A DNA stretch of 64,000 nucleotides from Corynebacterium durum (GCF_030408675.1 NZ_CP047200.1:1984001-2048000); one strand, 5' to 3'; shown: positions 17,259-26,249, counted from the first letter of the stretch. Made by a program: numbers and translations. The notes: generated from the sequence alone by a model not told the origin.

Positions 17259-18809
17259 ATGAACACGGATGCGCACACTGAGATTGAAGTCAAATTCGCC
17301 GCCACCCCAGAGACTGAACCGCCGGAGCTTGCTGGCGCAATCGAGGGGGTGGTGTCCGAATCCTCGGATATTCACTTCCTTTCGGCTGTCTACTTTGACA
17401 CCGAGGACCTTCGGCTTACCCGCAACAAAATAACCTTGCGCCGCCGGACAGGTGGAAAAGACGCAGGCTGGCACCTGAAATTACCGAAGCAGGGGACGCA
17501 CCGCATGGAGCTCCAGGCTGATCTTGGCCCCGATGCCGCCACCGATGTTCCACCGCCGGACCTGCTCGGACCGGTCAGATCCCTGGTCCGTGACCTGCCG
17601 CTCGCCCCCGTCGCGCAGGTGGATAACGAGCGCCACGAAACCGTGCTGCACGATGCGGACGGTACCGCCATCGCGGAATTCTGCGACGATCACGTCACCG
17701 CCTGGTCCCTCCTCCCCCACGGTGAGCGCACCAGCTGGCGGGAATGGGAAGTGGAGGTGGGCTCGGCCTACACCGACGACGCGCAACGGATTCTGGAGGC
17801 AGCGACCAGCGCGATCGTCGATAAGGGGGCGGTGGCTGCCGATAGCCCCTCGAAGCTTGCGACGGCGCTCGGGGATTCCATCGCCAACGCCCCCACCCCG
17901 CCGACAGTGAAGAAACTCAAAAAGGGTTCCCCAGCTGCGGCGGTGTTGCAGGCACTGGCCGCCAACCGAGACCGGCTGGTGGCGATGGACCCGGCCGTGC
18001 GCCGCGACGACTGGGATTCGGTGCACCAGATGCGCGTAGCCACCCGCGAGCTCCGCAGCCACATGCGCACTTTCGACGGCATCATCACCAACGAGAACTA
18101 CACGCACCTGGGCAGCGAACTTAAGCACCTCGCTGGGGTTCTCGGAGTCGCCCGCGATGCGGAAGTAGTCGGAGAACGCCTTACTGCACTCGCCCCGCTT
18201 GTCGACGCCCCGACCCACACGCGCATCACCAGTAGCATGTCCGATGCCTACCGCACCGCCCATTCCGATGCCGTGACGTTCCTGAATTCCCCACGTTACT
18301 TTGCCCTACTGGCAGACCTCGACAATCTTCTCGCCTCCCCCACCGTCACCAGTGGAAAAGGCGGTGCAGCGCGGAAAATCCTGCTCCAGCACCTGGGCAG
18401 TGCCTACGAGCTGCTGCTCAACCGTCACACAAAAGCCATCGCTGAGTGGTCCGACACCGACCTACCGTTGGAACAACGGGAAAGGAACATCCACAATGTG
18501 CGCAAAGCAGCCAAACGGCTGCGTTACTCCGCCGAAGCCGCAGGCCAAACCACAGGATTAAATACCAAGAAACTCTACTTGGCCTGCAAAAACCTACAGA
18601 CCGTATTGGGCGATTTCCAAGACCACGTGACCACCCGCGACGTGGTACTACGCCTTGCTAAGGACGCGCGTGCCCATGGTGAGGATACGTTCAGCTACGG
18701 CGTGCTCTACCAGCACGAACAACGCGCTAGCGAGGACGCCCTCATGGGCTACGAGGACGGCTTCGCCGCAGTCCGCACAGCCTACAAGAAACTGATGAAG
18801 AAAAAGTAG
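17259..18809 (+). CDS. CYTH-CHAD domain protein (inorganic polyphosphate/triphosphate related)
   Basis: 516 residues. The N-terminal CYTH domain (about 1-205) starts with the ExExK signature 'EIEVKF' and has 'YFDTEDLRLTRNKITLRRRTG' and 'EWEVEVG', the metal and phosphate tunnel residues of triphosphate hydrolases. A linker leads to a CHAD domain (about 225-515) with two conserved basic helices, 'VHQMRVATRELRSHMRTF' and 'IHNVRKAAKRLRYSAEA', which bind polyphosphate. Same gene class as Rv2226 beside panB in M. tuberculosis, supporting orthology. Start at ATG 17259 just before TEIEVKF. Confidence 0.9.
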   Translation: MNTDAHTEIEVKFAATPETEPPELAGAIEGVVSESSDIHFLSAVYFDTEDLRLTRNKITLRRRTGGKDAGWHLKLPKQGTHRMELQADLGPDAATDVPPPDLLGPVRSLVRDLPLAPVAQVDNERHETVLHDADGTAIAEFCDDHVTAWSLLPHGERTSWREWEVEVGSAYTDDAQRILEAATSAIVDKGAVAADSPSKLATALGDSIANAPTPPTVKKLKKGSPAAAVLQALAANRDRLVAMDPAVRRDDWDSVHQMRVATRELRSHMRTFDGIITNENYTHLGSELKHLAGVLGVARDAEVVGERLTALAPLVDAPTHTRITSSMSDAYRTAHSDAVTFLNSPRYFALLADLDNLLASPTVTSGKGGAARKILLQHLGSAYELLLNRHTKAIAEWSDTDLPLEQRERNIHNVRKAAKRLRYSAEAAGQTTGLNTKKLYLACKNLQTVLGDFQDHVTTRDVVLRLAKDARAHGEDTFSYGVLYQHEQRASEDALMGYEDGFAAVRTAYKKLMKKK

Positions 18810-18818
18810 ACCTAAAAG

Positions 18819-19019
18819 TTAGGCTTTGTCGTAGTCGTCTTTGCCCGCTTCGTCATACTCGTCGGCCTGGCGAGTGCGTTCCGCTGCCAGGGCGAGGGCG
18901 TCGCGTGCCTCTGCTTCGGTGGCGTAAGGCCCCATGCGGTCCGTCCAGTTTCCGGCTTTGCCTTGACTGACCACCCCGGTCGCGAGGTCAAAGTACCACT
19001 GGTTGTCAGTATCTGACAT
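18819..19019 (-). CDS. Small conserved actinobacterial protein (SPOR-like)
   Basis: 66 residues: WYFDLATG, then RMGPYATEAEARDAL, then a charged tail rich in Asp/Lys. The pattern 'W.DR.GPY.T..EA..AL' recurs in short actinobacterial proteins and resembles a single SPOR-like alpha/beta unit; no signal peptide. Start ATG follows an AGGAG at suitable distance. Convergent with the CYTH-CHAD gene. Function unknown. Confidence 0.7.
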   Translation of the reverse strand: MSDTDNQWYFDLATGVVSQGKAGNWTDRMGPYATEAEARDALALAAERTRQADEYDEAGKDDYDKA

Positions 19020-19167
19020 GGTTGCTCTCCTGTCTGTGGGCGTTACGGTTGTACGTTAGGATGGGGTCGCTCGTGATGTCCACGTTAACCACCCCTGCCG
19101 TTCACGCTACAGTGAACGCAGTAAACATGTCGTCTTTTGGCTTACACACTAGGAGCTTGTTTTCGCG

Positions 19168-20457
19168 ATGACCATTTCCCCGCAGCAACCTGGTGATCAC
19201 TCGGATTCGTCTTCGGCAGGCTCCGCAAAGGGTTCCGCAGAAGGCTCAGTGTGTGATCGGGTGAAAGCTGGCCATACCGCCATTTTCGGTTCGGAACCCA
19301 CGCTGGTGGCCAGCGCCCCCACCACGTGGTCGCTATTGGGTGAGCATGTCGACGTGGTGGGGGGCATCGTGCTTGTTGCATCAAGCGACCTGCGGGTGGG
19401 TATCGCGGCATCGCCACGCAGCGATAACAACATCAGTGTGAGCGTGAACGGCGCAAAACCCAACCATATTGCCATGGGTGACGTGAGCGATTTCGCGTTC
19501 TCTGTGCTGGACGCGCGGGACAAAACGGAGAGCGTACCCTCGCCGCATGGTTCGTGGCCGGAGCGCCTGGGCGGCGTGGTATGGTCGTTGATTTTCCGAC
19601 AGCTGCTGCCGCGGGACACGCCAGGGTTTAACATCGCGGTGGAGTCGGAAGCACCCGTTGACTGGGGATTGGGCGTGCATGCCGCCGCCGAGGTCGCCTT
19701 TGCGTCGGCGCTGGTAGTGGACGATGAAAACCGTGGTGACTACCCACTGCGCGTCCGTGTCGCCGAAGCATGCTTCCAATCGGCCGCTATTTTCTCCGCG
19801 ACCCCCGCCCTGCGGGCGCGCTACACCGTCGCATTACGGAGTATGGACGGGCAGATTTCCGTGGTGGACTACAAGGATGAGTCGGTTACGCACACGCCGC
19901 ACATTGCGAGCCGGAACACTGTGGTGTTTGCGGTCAATACACCACATAATCCGGGCGGGCAGATACCCGAGGAAATGGCCCGCCGCCTTGACTTCATTGA
20001 TAAGGCCACCCGCGCGTTTGGTGTGGAGTCGCTGCGGCACCTGCCCGATGCCGCCCCCCGCGTACGTGACTGGCTGGAAGCTGTACATAAAGTGCACGGT
20101 CCTAGTGGGGTACCCAGCTTGCAGGAAGCGACCCGCTGGCTGGAGTTTTTCGAGGCCGAGACCCGACGCGCACAGTCGATGGTACCGCTGCTACGTTCCC
20201 GTAACGTGGCGGAATTATCCGATATTGTGGCGGCCTCACAACGCGCCCTGAATGATGATTACTCCGTCAGTGGTACCGATTCAGCGTTAGCTCAGCTGTG
20301 CCGGAGTCGGGGCGCGGTGACGGCCCGCAGCGCCCACGCAGGGGTGAGCAACGCCGTGATCGCGGTGGTGGAGGCCACCCACGCGAGGAATTTCGCCGCC
20401 GACCTAGTAGACGACGGCCTAGAGGTCATCGAGCTGCGACCCGGAACAGCGGCCTAA
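19168..20457 (+). CDS. Galactokinase-like GHMP-fold protein, probably catalytically impaired
   Basis: 429 residues with galactokinase layout but eroded motifs. Motif 1 reads 'APTTWSLLGEHVDVVGG' (GEH.D kept, usual APGRVNLIGEHTDYN changed). Motif 2 reads 'PVDWGLGVHAAAEVAFASAL' where active enzymes have GAGLSSSAALEVA. The catalytic-Asp segment (usually CGIMDQ) is replaced by 'SATPALRARYT'. The C-terminal region 'HAGVSNAVIAVVEATHARNFAADLV' is only loosely like motif 3. No galT/galE nearby. I read it as a diverged pseudo-kinase rather than a working GalK; it is intact and not obviously decaying. Confidence 0.7.
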   Translation: MTISPQQPGDHSDSSSAGSAKGSAEGSVCDRVKAGHTAIFGSEPTLVASAPTTWSLLGEHVDVVGGIVLVASSDLRVGIAASPRSDNNISVSVNGAKPNHIAMGDVSDFAFSVLDARDKTESVPSPHGSWPERLGGVVWSLIFRQLLPRDTPGFNIAVESEAPVDWGLGVHAAAEVAFASALVVDDENRGDYPLRVRVAEACFQSAAIFSATPALRARYTVALRSMDGQISVVDYKDESVTHTPHIASRNTVVFAVNTPHNPGGQIPEEMARRLDFIDKATRAFGVESLRHLPDAAPRVRDWLEAVHKVHGPSGVPSLQEATRWLEFFEAETRRAQSMVPLLRSRNVAELSDIVAASQRALNDDYSVSGTDSALAQLCRSRGAVTARSAHAGVSNAVIAVVEATHARNFAADLVDDGLEVIELRPGTAA

Positions 20458-20477
20458 GCAGCTTACACGTTGTTGGG

Positions 20478-20910
20478 CGAATGAGTCAGCCTCTAAGCCG
20501 GATTCTGTCCTCCCCGCCATGCAGCGACGGGAAGTGGTGAACATCCATCTGGACCGGCCATTACTGGCGGCCTCAAGCAGCGTACCCGCAGACTGGGCGA
20601 GCAGCCTATGTCCGCGCAGGCATACCGCAGCTGGTACGCCCTCTTGCCTTGCTCCCGGTGGGGTTTACCGAGCCGCGCCAGTCGCCTGACGCGCTGGTGC
20701 GCTTTTACCGCACCGTTTCACCCTTACCTCCTCGCGCAGGCGGGAGGCGGTTTGTTTTCTGTGGCACTATCCCGCAGGTCACCCTGGGTTGCTGTTAGCA
20801 ACCACCGTGCTCTGTGGAGTCCGGACTTTCCTCGACGCCACGTCAAACGCATAGTCACATACATGATCAATGCTGATACGTGTGCCGCGTCCACCCGACT
20901 GGCTCATTCG
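20478..20910 (-). ncRNA. rnpB: RNase P RNA
   Basis: Catalytic RNA of RNase P, which trims tRNA 5' ends. On the minus strand the CRI core reads GAGGAAAGTCCGGACTCCAC then AGAGCACGGTGGTTGCTAAC, the P-RNA hallmark, and the 3' core reads ACAGAATCCGGCTTA. Ends are set by the P1 helix: 5' CGAATGAGCCAGUC pairs with 3' GGCTGACTCATTCG apart from one mismatch. The length (~430 nt) fits actinobacterial type A. Exact termini may differ by a few bases. Confidence 0.93.
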
Positions 20911-20922
20911 CACGGCATTACT

Positions 20923-22038
20923 TTACAGGTGAGAGGTGTCGTTGACCAGCCGAACTACTGTGGGGCCATCGGCATAGAACTCCGCAATGGAGATCGACGC
21001 GAGATCCAGGTGTAGGCAGTGGAACAGTGAAGGCCCAGCGCCAAGAGCCATGCGCAGTAGCGCCTTGATGGGTGTGACATGGGAAACCACCAGCACGGTT
21101 TTACCCGCGTAGTCCTTGCATAGTTCGTCTTTCACGGCACTGATGCGCTGGTAGGCAGCATCAAGGGATTCGCCACCGGGAGGGACGATGCTGGTATCGG
21201 ATAGCCAGGCACTGTGCGCCTCTGGGTTGGCCTCATGTGCTTGCGCAAAGGTAAGGCCGTCCCACTCACCGAAATCCAATTCGATCAGGCCATCAACACT
21301 GGCCACGGGCAGACCTAACGCATCACCGCACGCCCGCGCCGTCTCCATGGTTCGAGTCAGCGGCGAAGCCACGATCGCATCAATGCCACCCCGCGCTGCT
21401 AATCGACGCGCCGCGCCTGCCGCCTGCTGCGTCCCCAGTTGCGTCAGTGGAGGGTTGCTGCGCCCGGAATACTGTCGGGCCGCAGACATCTCGGTTTGTC
21501 CGTGCCGCAGCAGGATCAGCCGGGTCGGCTCCGTGGTGGCACCGTTCCACGAGGTGGGACAGGTGGTATGCGTTTTGCCGTCGGTTCCTTCCTCCGCTTC
21601 GTCCTCACCGCCAGCAACAATCCCAATCGGCGCCCCCGCCGCGCCCGCATCCATGGCCTGGTTGGCCAGGGCGTCGGCCTCGGAGTTTTCGGCGCGGGGA
21701 ATCCAGGTGTAGCTGATGGCATCGAAATCCCGCGCAATGGCCTGGGCTTTCAGCGCGAGTTCCTTCATGTCGGGGTGCTTGATTTTCCAGCGCCCACTCA
21801 TCTGCTCGACAACGAGTTTGGAGTCCATGAGCACCTCCACCTCGGTGGCCCCGAGGTCGCGGGCAGCTTCCAATCCGTTAAGCAGAGCGCGGTATTCGGC
21901 GACGTTGTTGGTAGCAGTGCCCACGTAATCGGCGATGCTGGTCAGCACCGTGCCAGAAGCATCGTAAAGCACAGTCCCGGAGCCTGCGATGCCGGGGTTG
22001 CCGCGGCTGCCGCCGTCGGCTTTGATCTGCACTTTCAT
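20923..22038 (-). CDS. Bifunctional RNase HI / histidine phosphatase (CobC-like)
   Basis: 371 residues, ortholog class of Rv2228c. Residues 1-~130 are an RNase HI domain with the four acidic residues in 'KADGGSRGNPG', 'NNVAEYRALLNGLE', 'VLMDSKLVVEQM' and 'ENSEADALANQAMD'. After an acidic linker (~140-170) comes a histidine phosphatase: 'ILLRHGQTEMSAARQYSGRSNPPLT', 'IVASPLTRTMETA' and 'VLVVSHVTPIKALLR'. The mycobacterial homolog has RNase H and alpha-ribazole phosphatase-type activities. Start at ATG 22036 (MKVQIKAD), overlapping the zinc-ribbon gene stop. The first gene after rnpB on the same strand direction. Confidence 0.92.
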   Translation of the reverse strand: MKVQIKADGGSRGNPGIAGSGTVLYDASGTVLTSIADYVGTATNNVAEYRALLNGLEAARDLGATEVEVLMDSKLVVEQMSGRWKIKHPDMKELALKAQAIARDFDAISYTWIPRAENSEADALANQAMDAGAAGAPIGIVAGGEDEAEEGTDGKTHTTCPTSWNGATTEPTRLILLRHGQTEMSAARQYSGRSNPPLTQLGTQQAAGAARRLAARGGIDAIVASPLTRTMETARACGDALGLPVASVDGLIELDFGEWDGLTFAQAHEANPEAHSAWLSDTSIVPPGGESLDAAYQRISAVKDELCKDYAGKTVLVVSHVTPIKALLRMALGAGPSLFHCLHLDLASISIAEFYADGPTVVRLVNDTSHL

Positions 22039-22727
22039 TGGGCATCTCCCGCCGTGGTGCGCACCAGATAGGTGCCGCAATCGGGGCAGCGGGGAACGTC
22101 ATCGGCGGGCGCGTTGCGGATCTGACTCACCGATGTCGGCGGCAGCACAATGAAGCAGCCCCCGCAGGCGCGGCCGTTAAAGGCGGCGGCCCCAACCCCG
22201 TACACGTCAACCTGGTCGTCGTAGTCGGCGAGTGTCGCGGCGTCGAAAAGCGCGCGGAGCTCGCTGATGCGTTCGGCACGGTTGTCGGTGGGGACGGTGA
22301 TGCGATCAAGCGCATCACTGAGTTCCGCCACTCGAGCCTTGTGACGTTCCGCCGTCGCGCGCAGGGCGTGCAGCTCATCGTGGCATTCCTTCAGCTCACC
22401 GCGCAGGTCGTCGAGGCGACGGTAAGTGGTGGACAAGTCATGTTGCAGGTCGCGGCGCTGTTCCACATCAACGGCGGCACCCAGGCCAGCCTTGTTGGCT
22501 TTTTCGCGCTGCCGCAGCTTGGACATGTCGGCTTCGATGCGGCGAATATCCACCTCAATGTCGGAAATATTGACCTGGGAGGTGCCTAGTACTGAGCGGG
22601 CGTCGGCTAGTTCCTTGGTTAGCCTGTCGCGTTTCTGTTGTTCCTCAGAGACGACCGGGGAATCCCCGGCGCGTTCCAGGGTGGCCAGTTCCAGCAGGCT
22701 GCGTTGGAGTTCGAAGGCGAGTTTCAT
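22035..22727 (-). CDS. Coiled-coil zinc-ribbon protein (Rv2229c/CT398-like)
   Basis: 230 residues. A long antiparallel coiled coil (about 1-165; heptad-like Leu/Glu/Arg-rich) is followed by a C-terminal zinc ribbon: 'NGRACGGCFIVLPP' and 'DVPRCPDCGTYLV' (two CxxC knuckles). This is the family between Nif3 and RNase H genes in actinobacteria, cited as c4-type zinc ribbon/DUF164; function unsettled. ATGA overlaps on both sides link it translationally to the Nif3 gene upstream and the RNase H gene downstream. Confidence 0.88.
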   Translation of the reverse strand: MKLAFELQRSLLELATLERAGDSPVVSEEQQKRDRLTKELADARSVLGTSQVNISDIEVDIRRIEADMSKLRQREKANKAGLGAAVDVEQRRDLQHDLSTTYRRLDDLRGELKECHDELHALRATAERHKARVAELSDALDRITVPTDNRAERISELRALFDAATLADYDDQVDVYGVGAAAFNGRACGGCFIVLPPTSVSQIRNAPADDVPRCPDCGTYLVRTTAGDAQ

Positions 22728-23875
22728 GATCGTGTGCTTTCTGTGTGGGTGGGGTGTGCTGAGATGGTCCAGGGGTCGGTGCGGATGTTCAGAACCTCCA
22801 CCTCCACGGAGGCTTCGCGGGCGACCAGTTCGGCAGCCTGCTCACACCAGGGGAATTCGCTGGCCCAGTGCGCAGTATCAATGATCGCCGGTCCGCCGTC
22901 GCGCAGCGCCTCATCAACCGGGTGGTGGCGCAAATCCGAGGTCACAAACACGTCCGCACCCAGGGCCTTCGCCGCCGCCAGGTGACTGTCCCCCGCGCCC
23001 GAAGACACGGCCACGCGCTGCACCATGCGCTCCGGGTCACCCGCTGCACGAACACCCCACTTTGTGGCAGGCAGGCGGTCGGCCACGCGCTGCACAAAAT
23101 CAGCGAGCCTCATTGGCTCCGGCAAGTCCCCGATACGCCCCAGGCCACAGGCGGTGGAAAGATCCTCTGTGGATTCCAGCTCCACCACGTCAAACGCCAC
23201 CTCCTCATACGGGTGGGCCTCTCGCAACGCCACCATGATCGCATGACGACGTCCCGTTGGCGCCACGAATTCCACCCTGGTTTCCGTTCCTGTGAACACA
23301 CTGCCCACCTGACCCAGCGTGGGATTCGCGCCATCAACCGGGCGGAATTGCCCCTGCCCGGACCACTCGAACGCGCATTCCCGGTAATCCCCAATTGCAC
23401 CGGCCCCGGCGGCGAACACGGCCGCTTTCACCTCATCGATATGATCCAGCGGGACCATCACACCCCACTTATCCACGGTGGACGTGTTCTTGGGTTCCAG
23501 CGGACGCTCCGGCGTGACTCCCAGCAGCTCCGCAAGCCGATCATTCACCCCCGGGCGGGCCGAATCCGCGTTCGTATGCGCCGCCATCAACGCCACCCCA
23601 TGACGAATCAGCGTATGGATAATCCTCCCCTTCGGAGTGTCCGCAGCCACCGTGTGCGTACCAAAAAGCAACAACGGGTGATGCACCACCAGCATCTGTG
23701 CCCCCGCCTCCACGGCGCGCTCCGCCACTTCCTGGGTGCAATCCAGCGCAAACACCACCTTATGCACCCGATCCGCCGGATCCCCGCAGATAAGGCCGAC
23801 CTTATCCCAACTTTCCGCAAGGTGCGGAGGATACGCCTCCTCCACAATGGCACGAATGTCAGCCACCGTCGTCAT
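22724..23875 (-). CDS. Nif3-like dinuclear metal-centre protein
   Basis: 383 residues. Nif3 family (sometimes called GTP cyclohydrolase I type 2): 'PPHLAESWDKVGLICGDP', 'MLVVHHPLLLFGTHTV', 'LIRHGVALMAAHTNAD' and C-terminal 'VAVSSGAGDSHL' and 'DTAHWASEFPWCEQAAELV' carry the metal-binding His/Asp/Glu. A central YqfO-type insert ('..YEEVAFDVVELE..') is present, as in the long Nif3 proteins. ATG 23875 is preferred because AAGGAG lies 8 nt before it; a GTG three codons upstream is also in frame. Part of a tight four-gene leftward operon. Confidence 0.9.
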   Translation of the reverse strand: MTTVADIRAIVEEAYPPHLAESWDKVGLICGDPADRVHKVVFALDCTQEVAERAVEAGAQMLVVHHPLLLFGTHTVAADTPKGRIIHTLIRHGVALMAAHTNADSARPGVNDRLAELLGVTPERPLEPKNTSTVDKWGVMVPLDHIDEVKAAVFAAGAGAIGDYRECAFEWSGQGQFRPVDGANPTLGQVGSVFTGTETRVEFVAPTGRRHAIMVALREAHPYEEVAFDVVELESTEDLSTACGLGRIGDLPEPMRLADFVQRVADRLPATKWGVRAAGDPERMVQRVAVSSGAGDSHLAAAKALGADVFVTSDLRHHPVDEALRDGGPAIIDTAHWASEFPWCEQAAELVAREASVEVEVLNIRTDPWTISAHPTHTESTRS

Positions 23876-23880
23876 ACAAC

Positions 23881-24930
23881 TCACTCCTTCACAACCTGCC
23901 TGTATTCTTCCAACAAGTGCTGCACCGCGTCCATGTCACGCACAGCCAAACGCCAAAAACCCTGGTCCAGGCCCGGGAATGTATCGCAGCGCCGCACCGC
24001 GACGCCCCTGTCCAACAACCGCAGCCGCGCCGACTCCGGGTCCAGGGTGGGCGGCCGCACCAGCACAAACGGTGCCGACGACCCCGCCACAACCCGAAAC
24101 CCCTCGTCTTCCAGGTACCTGACCATCGCGGCGCGCTCCCTGGCCACATCACCCGCTATCTGCTCTGCGGCAGCAGGACCCCGGCGCATCACCTCAGCGA
24201 TGGCGCGCAGCTGCACACTTCCCAATGGCCAATGCGGACGCCCAGCAGACAGTCGCGCCAGCACCTCGGGCTGCGCCAGCACATACCCACACCGAAGACC
24301 CGCCAACGCCCACGTCTTGGTCAAACTACGCAGCACAATTAGCTGGGGATTATCCACCACGCGAGCCGCTAGGGAATGCTCTTCCCCCGCCACATCCATG
24401 AATGCCTCATCCACCACCAGATGCGGAACATCCCAGGTGAGCAGGCGCGCCGGGTCGTGCAACACGCCGGTGGGGTTGGTGGGATTACCCACCACGGCCA
24501 TATCGACGCCGTTGGGGAGACTGGCTGAGAGGGTAAACGGGGCGTCGAGAAGCAAGCGCACCACCGGCACCCCAGCTGCGCGCAGGGCGTACTCCGGTTC
24601 GGTGAAGCTTGGGTGCACCGCCAGGGCCGAACCGCCCGCGGGAACCAAGCGCGGCAGCAGCGAAAACCCCTCCGCAGCGCCCGCCAACAGCAACACGTGC
24701 GAGGCCGGAATGCCATGAAAATCGGCCACGGCCTGCCGGGCCTGCTGCTCCGTCTGTGCTGAAGGGTAGCTGGCTATATTGCTCAGTTCCTCCGTCAAGG
24801 CCTCCAACAACCAGGGCGGGGGCTCGGTCCCTCGCACGTTCACCGCAAAATCAAGGTGTGCGTTTGCGGCGTCAACATCGCCATGGAACCGCAGAAACTC
24901 GTCCGACACATCACAGCCATTCACCTGCAA
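23881..24930 (-). CDS. PLP-dependent aminotransferase, CobC-like (threonine-phosphate decarboxylase type)
   Basis: 349 residues, class I/II aminotransferase fold. Visible: 'LDFAVNVRGTEPPPWLLEAL', 'LLAGAAEGFSLLPRL', 'VVGNPTNPTGVLHDP', 'HLVVDEAFMDVAG' and the Schiff-base lysine in 'LRSLTKTWALAGLRCGY'. It matches the CobC-like protein Rv2231c in the same position, and the CobD gene lies nearby, but the rest of the cobalamin pathway is not in the window. The start is uncertain: the longest reading opens with TTG at 24928-24930, and a GTG two codons on is an alternative. The HAD gene diverges 27 nt away. Confidence 0.85.
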   Translation of the reverse strand: MQVNGCDVSDEFLRFHGDVDAANAHLDFAVNVRGTEPPPWLLEALTEELSNIASYPSAQTEQQARQAVADFHGIPASHVLLLAGAAEGFSLLPRLVPAGGSALAVHPSFTEPEYALRAAGVPVVRLLLDAPFTLSASLPNGVDMAVVGNPTNPTGVLHDPARLLTWDVPHLVVDEAFMDVAGEEHSLAARVVDNPQLIVLRSLTKTWALAGLRCGYVLAQPEVLARLSAGRPHWPLGSVQLRAIAEVMRRGPAAAEQIAGDVARERAAMVRYLEDEGFRVVAGSSAPFVLVRPPTLDPESARLRLLDRGVAVRRCDTFPGLDQGFWRLAVRDMDAVQHLLEEYRQVVKE

Positions 24931-24957
24931 CAGTGTACGTCTGCCACACTAAAACAC

Positions 24958-25605
24958 GTGAAAACTCTCCTCTTAGACGTTGACGGAACCCTCATTGACT
25001 CCTACCCAGGCATCATCACCAGCTTTGTTCATGCCCTTGACCAGGGAGGGCATCCCCGCCCCTCCGAGGACTTCCTGCGCAGCGTGCCCGGCCCACCGCT
25101 GGAAGTAACCCTCAACCGGCTCGGCCTGACGCCCGAGGACAACCGCGCCACTCTCCGCCGCTACATGGAGCATTACGACACCACGGGTTGGGCCATGAGT
25201 GCGCCCTATCCTGGTATCCGTGACCTGCTAGTGAGTTTGAAGGACCAGGGATTCCAGCTCTGCACCGCCACCTCAAAATCCCAGCCCATCACCGAGAAAA
25301 TACTCGAACACCACAAACTCGCAGAGCTTTTCACGTTTATCGGTGCCGCGACAGGTCCAGATGGTGGTAGGCGAAGCAAACGCGACGTGATCGCGCACGT
25401 TCTGGACAATGTGGGGCTGGACGAGGGCTCAGATATTCTCATGATTGGCGACCGCATCCACGACATCACCGGCGCTGCCGAATTTAACATCCCCACCGTG
25501 GCCGTTACCTGGGGATACGGCAATGCTGAGGAACATCAGCACGCCCACCGCGTCGCCGACACCCCCGCAGAACTCGAAAGGATCATCCATGACTGGGCAC
25601 ACTGA
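24958..25605 (+). CDS. HAD-superfamily phosphatase (Gph-like; Rv2232/PtkA position)
   Basis: 215 residues from a GTG with no Shine-Dalgarno, possibly leaderless. HAD motifs are complete: I 'LLLDVDGTLIDSYPG', II 'LCTATSKSQPIT', III Lys in 'ITEKILEHH', IV 'ILMIGDRIHDITGA'. A phosphoglycolate-phosphatase-type cap is present. In M. tuberculosis the same position holds Rv2232 (PtkA), next to PtpA. The tyrosine phosphatase gene starts inside its last 17 nt here too. Substrate unknown. Confidence 0.87.
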   Translation: MKTLLLDVDGTLIDSYPGIITSFVHALDQGGHPRPSEDFLRSVPGPPLEVTLNRLGLTPEDNRATLRRYMEHYDTTGWAMSAPYPGIRDLLVSLKDQGFQLCTATSKSQPITEKILEHHKLAELFTFIGAATGPDGGRRSKRDVIAHVLDNVGLDEGSDILMIGDRIHDITGAAEFNIPTVAVTWGYGNAEEHQHAHRVADTPAELERIIHDWAH

Positions 25606-26089
25606 AAGCCTCTACATCGTCTTCGTCTGCACGGGAAACATCTGCCGCTCCCCCATGGCTGATGTCATCTTCCGCGACGCGCTTGACGACGCCCACCTCA
25701 CCGACGATGTCCTCGTACGTTCCTGCGGTATTGGTGGCTGGCATGTTGGCCAGTCCGCTGACCGGCGCGCCATCGCGGAACTTCAAGCTTCTGGACACGA
25801 CGGCACACAGCACCGAGCCGCCCAGCTTGGCCCCGAACACGACGATGCCGACCTCTTTGTGGCCCTGGACAACGGGCACATTCACGACCTTGTGCGCCAC
25901 GGAATTCCCTCCGAAAAAATCCGCCTGCTCCGCTCCTTCGACCCATCCTCTCCCCGTGGTGCCGACGTTGACGACCCCTACTACAGCAATGCTGCCGCCT
26001 TCACCGAAGTGCGCACACAAATCGACGCCGCCATGCCTGGGATGATCGACTGGGTCAAGGAAAGGCTGGAACATTCCTCTAAGCGGTGA
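25589..26089 (+). CDS. Low-molecular-weight protein-tyrosine phosphatase (PtpA-like)
   Basis: 166 residues. The P-loop CTGNICRS near residue 15 and the general-acid loop 'DVDDPYYSN' define a low-Mr tyrosine phosphatase. Start at ATG 25589 following GAAAGGATCATCC, overlapping the HAD gene. Same gene order as Rv2232-Rv2234-Rv2235 in M. tuberculosis. The first mosaic repeat copy lies directly downstream. Confidence 0.92.
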   Translation: MTGHTESLYIVFVCTGNICRSPMADVIFRDALDDAHLTDDVLVRSCGIGGWHVGQSADRRAIAELQASGHDGTQHRAAQLGPEHDDADLFVALDNGHIHDLVRHGIPSEKIRLLRSFDPSSPRGADVDDPYYSNAAAFTEVRTQIDAAMPGMIDWVKERLEHSSKR

Positions 26090-26124
26090 GGGGTTCGGGG
26101 ACTGCAGTGGTTTTATGCGGATGG

Positions 26125-26249
26125 GCGGGCAGTGTGATGGATCATGGGCTACGCAGAGCATTGAACAACGTTAGTGCAAACGGTTGCATAAAAGTATGCT
26201 TATCCCCAGGTCGCAAAACGGGGTGTTTTCGTGCTTGAGCATAAGCACA
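26125..26249 (+). repeat. Mosaic hairpin repeat, copy 1 (partial: modules E-C-A)
   Basis: Shortest of four related intergenic elements. From left: module E (GGGCAGTGTGATGGATC and ..GCATTGAACAACG), module C (GTTAGTGCAAACGGTTGC, about 26169-26187) and module A, a nested hairpin from ATGCTTAT (~26196) to ATAAGCAC (~26248). The inner part of module A is GCAAAACGGGGTGTTTTCG. Modules D and B of the larger copies are missing. It fills most of the 306-nt gap between the tyrosine phosphatase and SURF1 genes; no gene seen in the remainder. Confidence 0.85.

Noticed and set aside
22868..24718. 616-codon open frame on the plus strand
   Set aside because: It lies antisense over the Nif3 and CobC-like genes, is Arg/His-rich with no motif, and is a codon-usage shadow of high-GC genes.
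22724..24930. Cobalamin riboswitch near the cob genes
   Set aside because: The spacer between the CobC-like and HAD genes is only 27 nt and no B12-box was seen near cobD.
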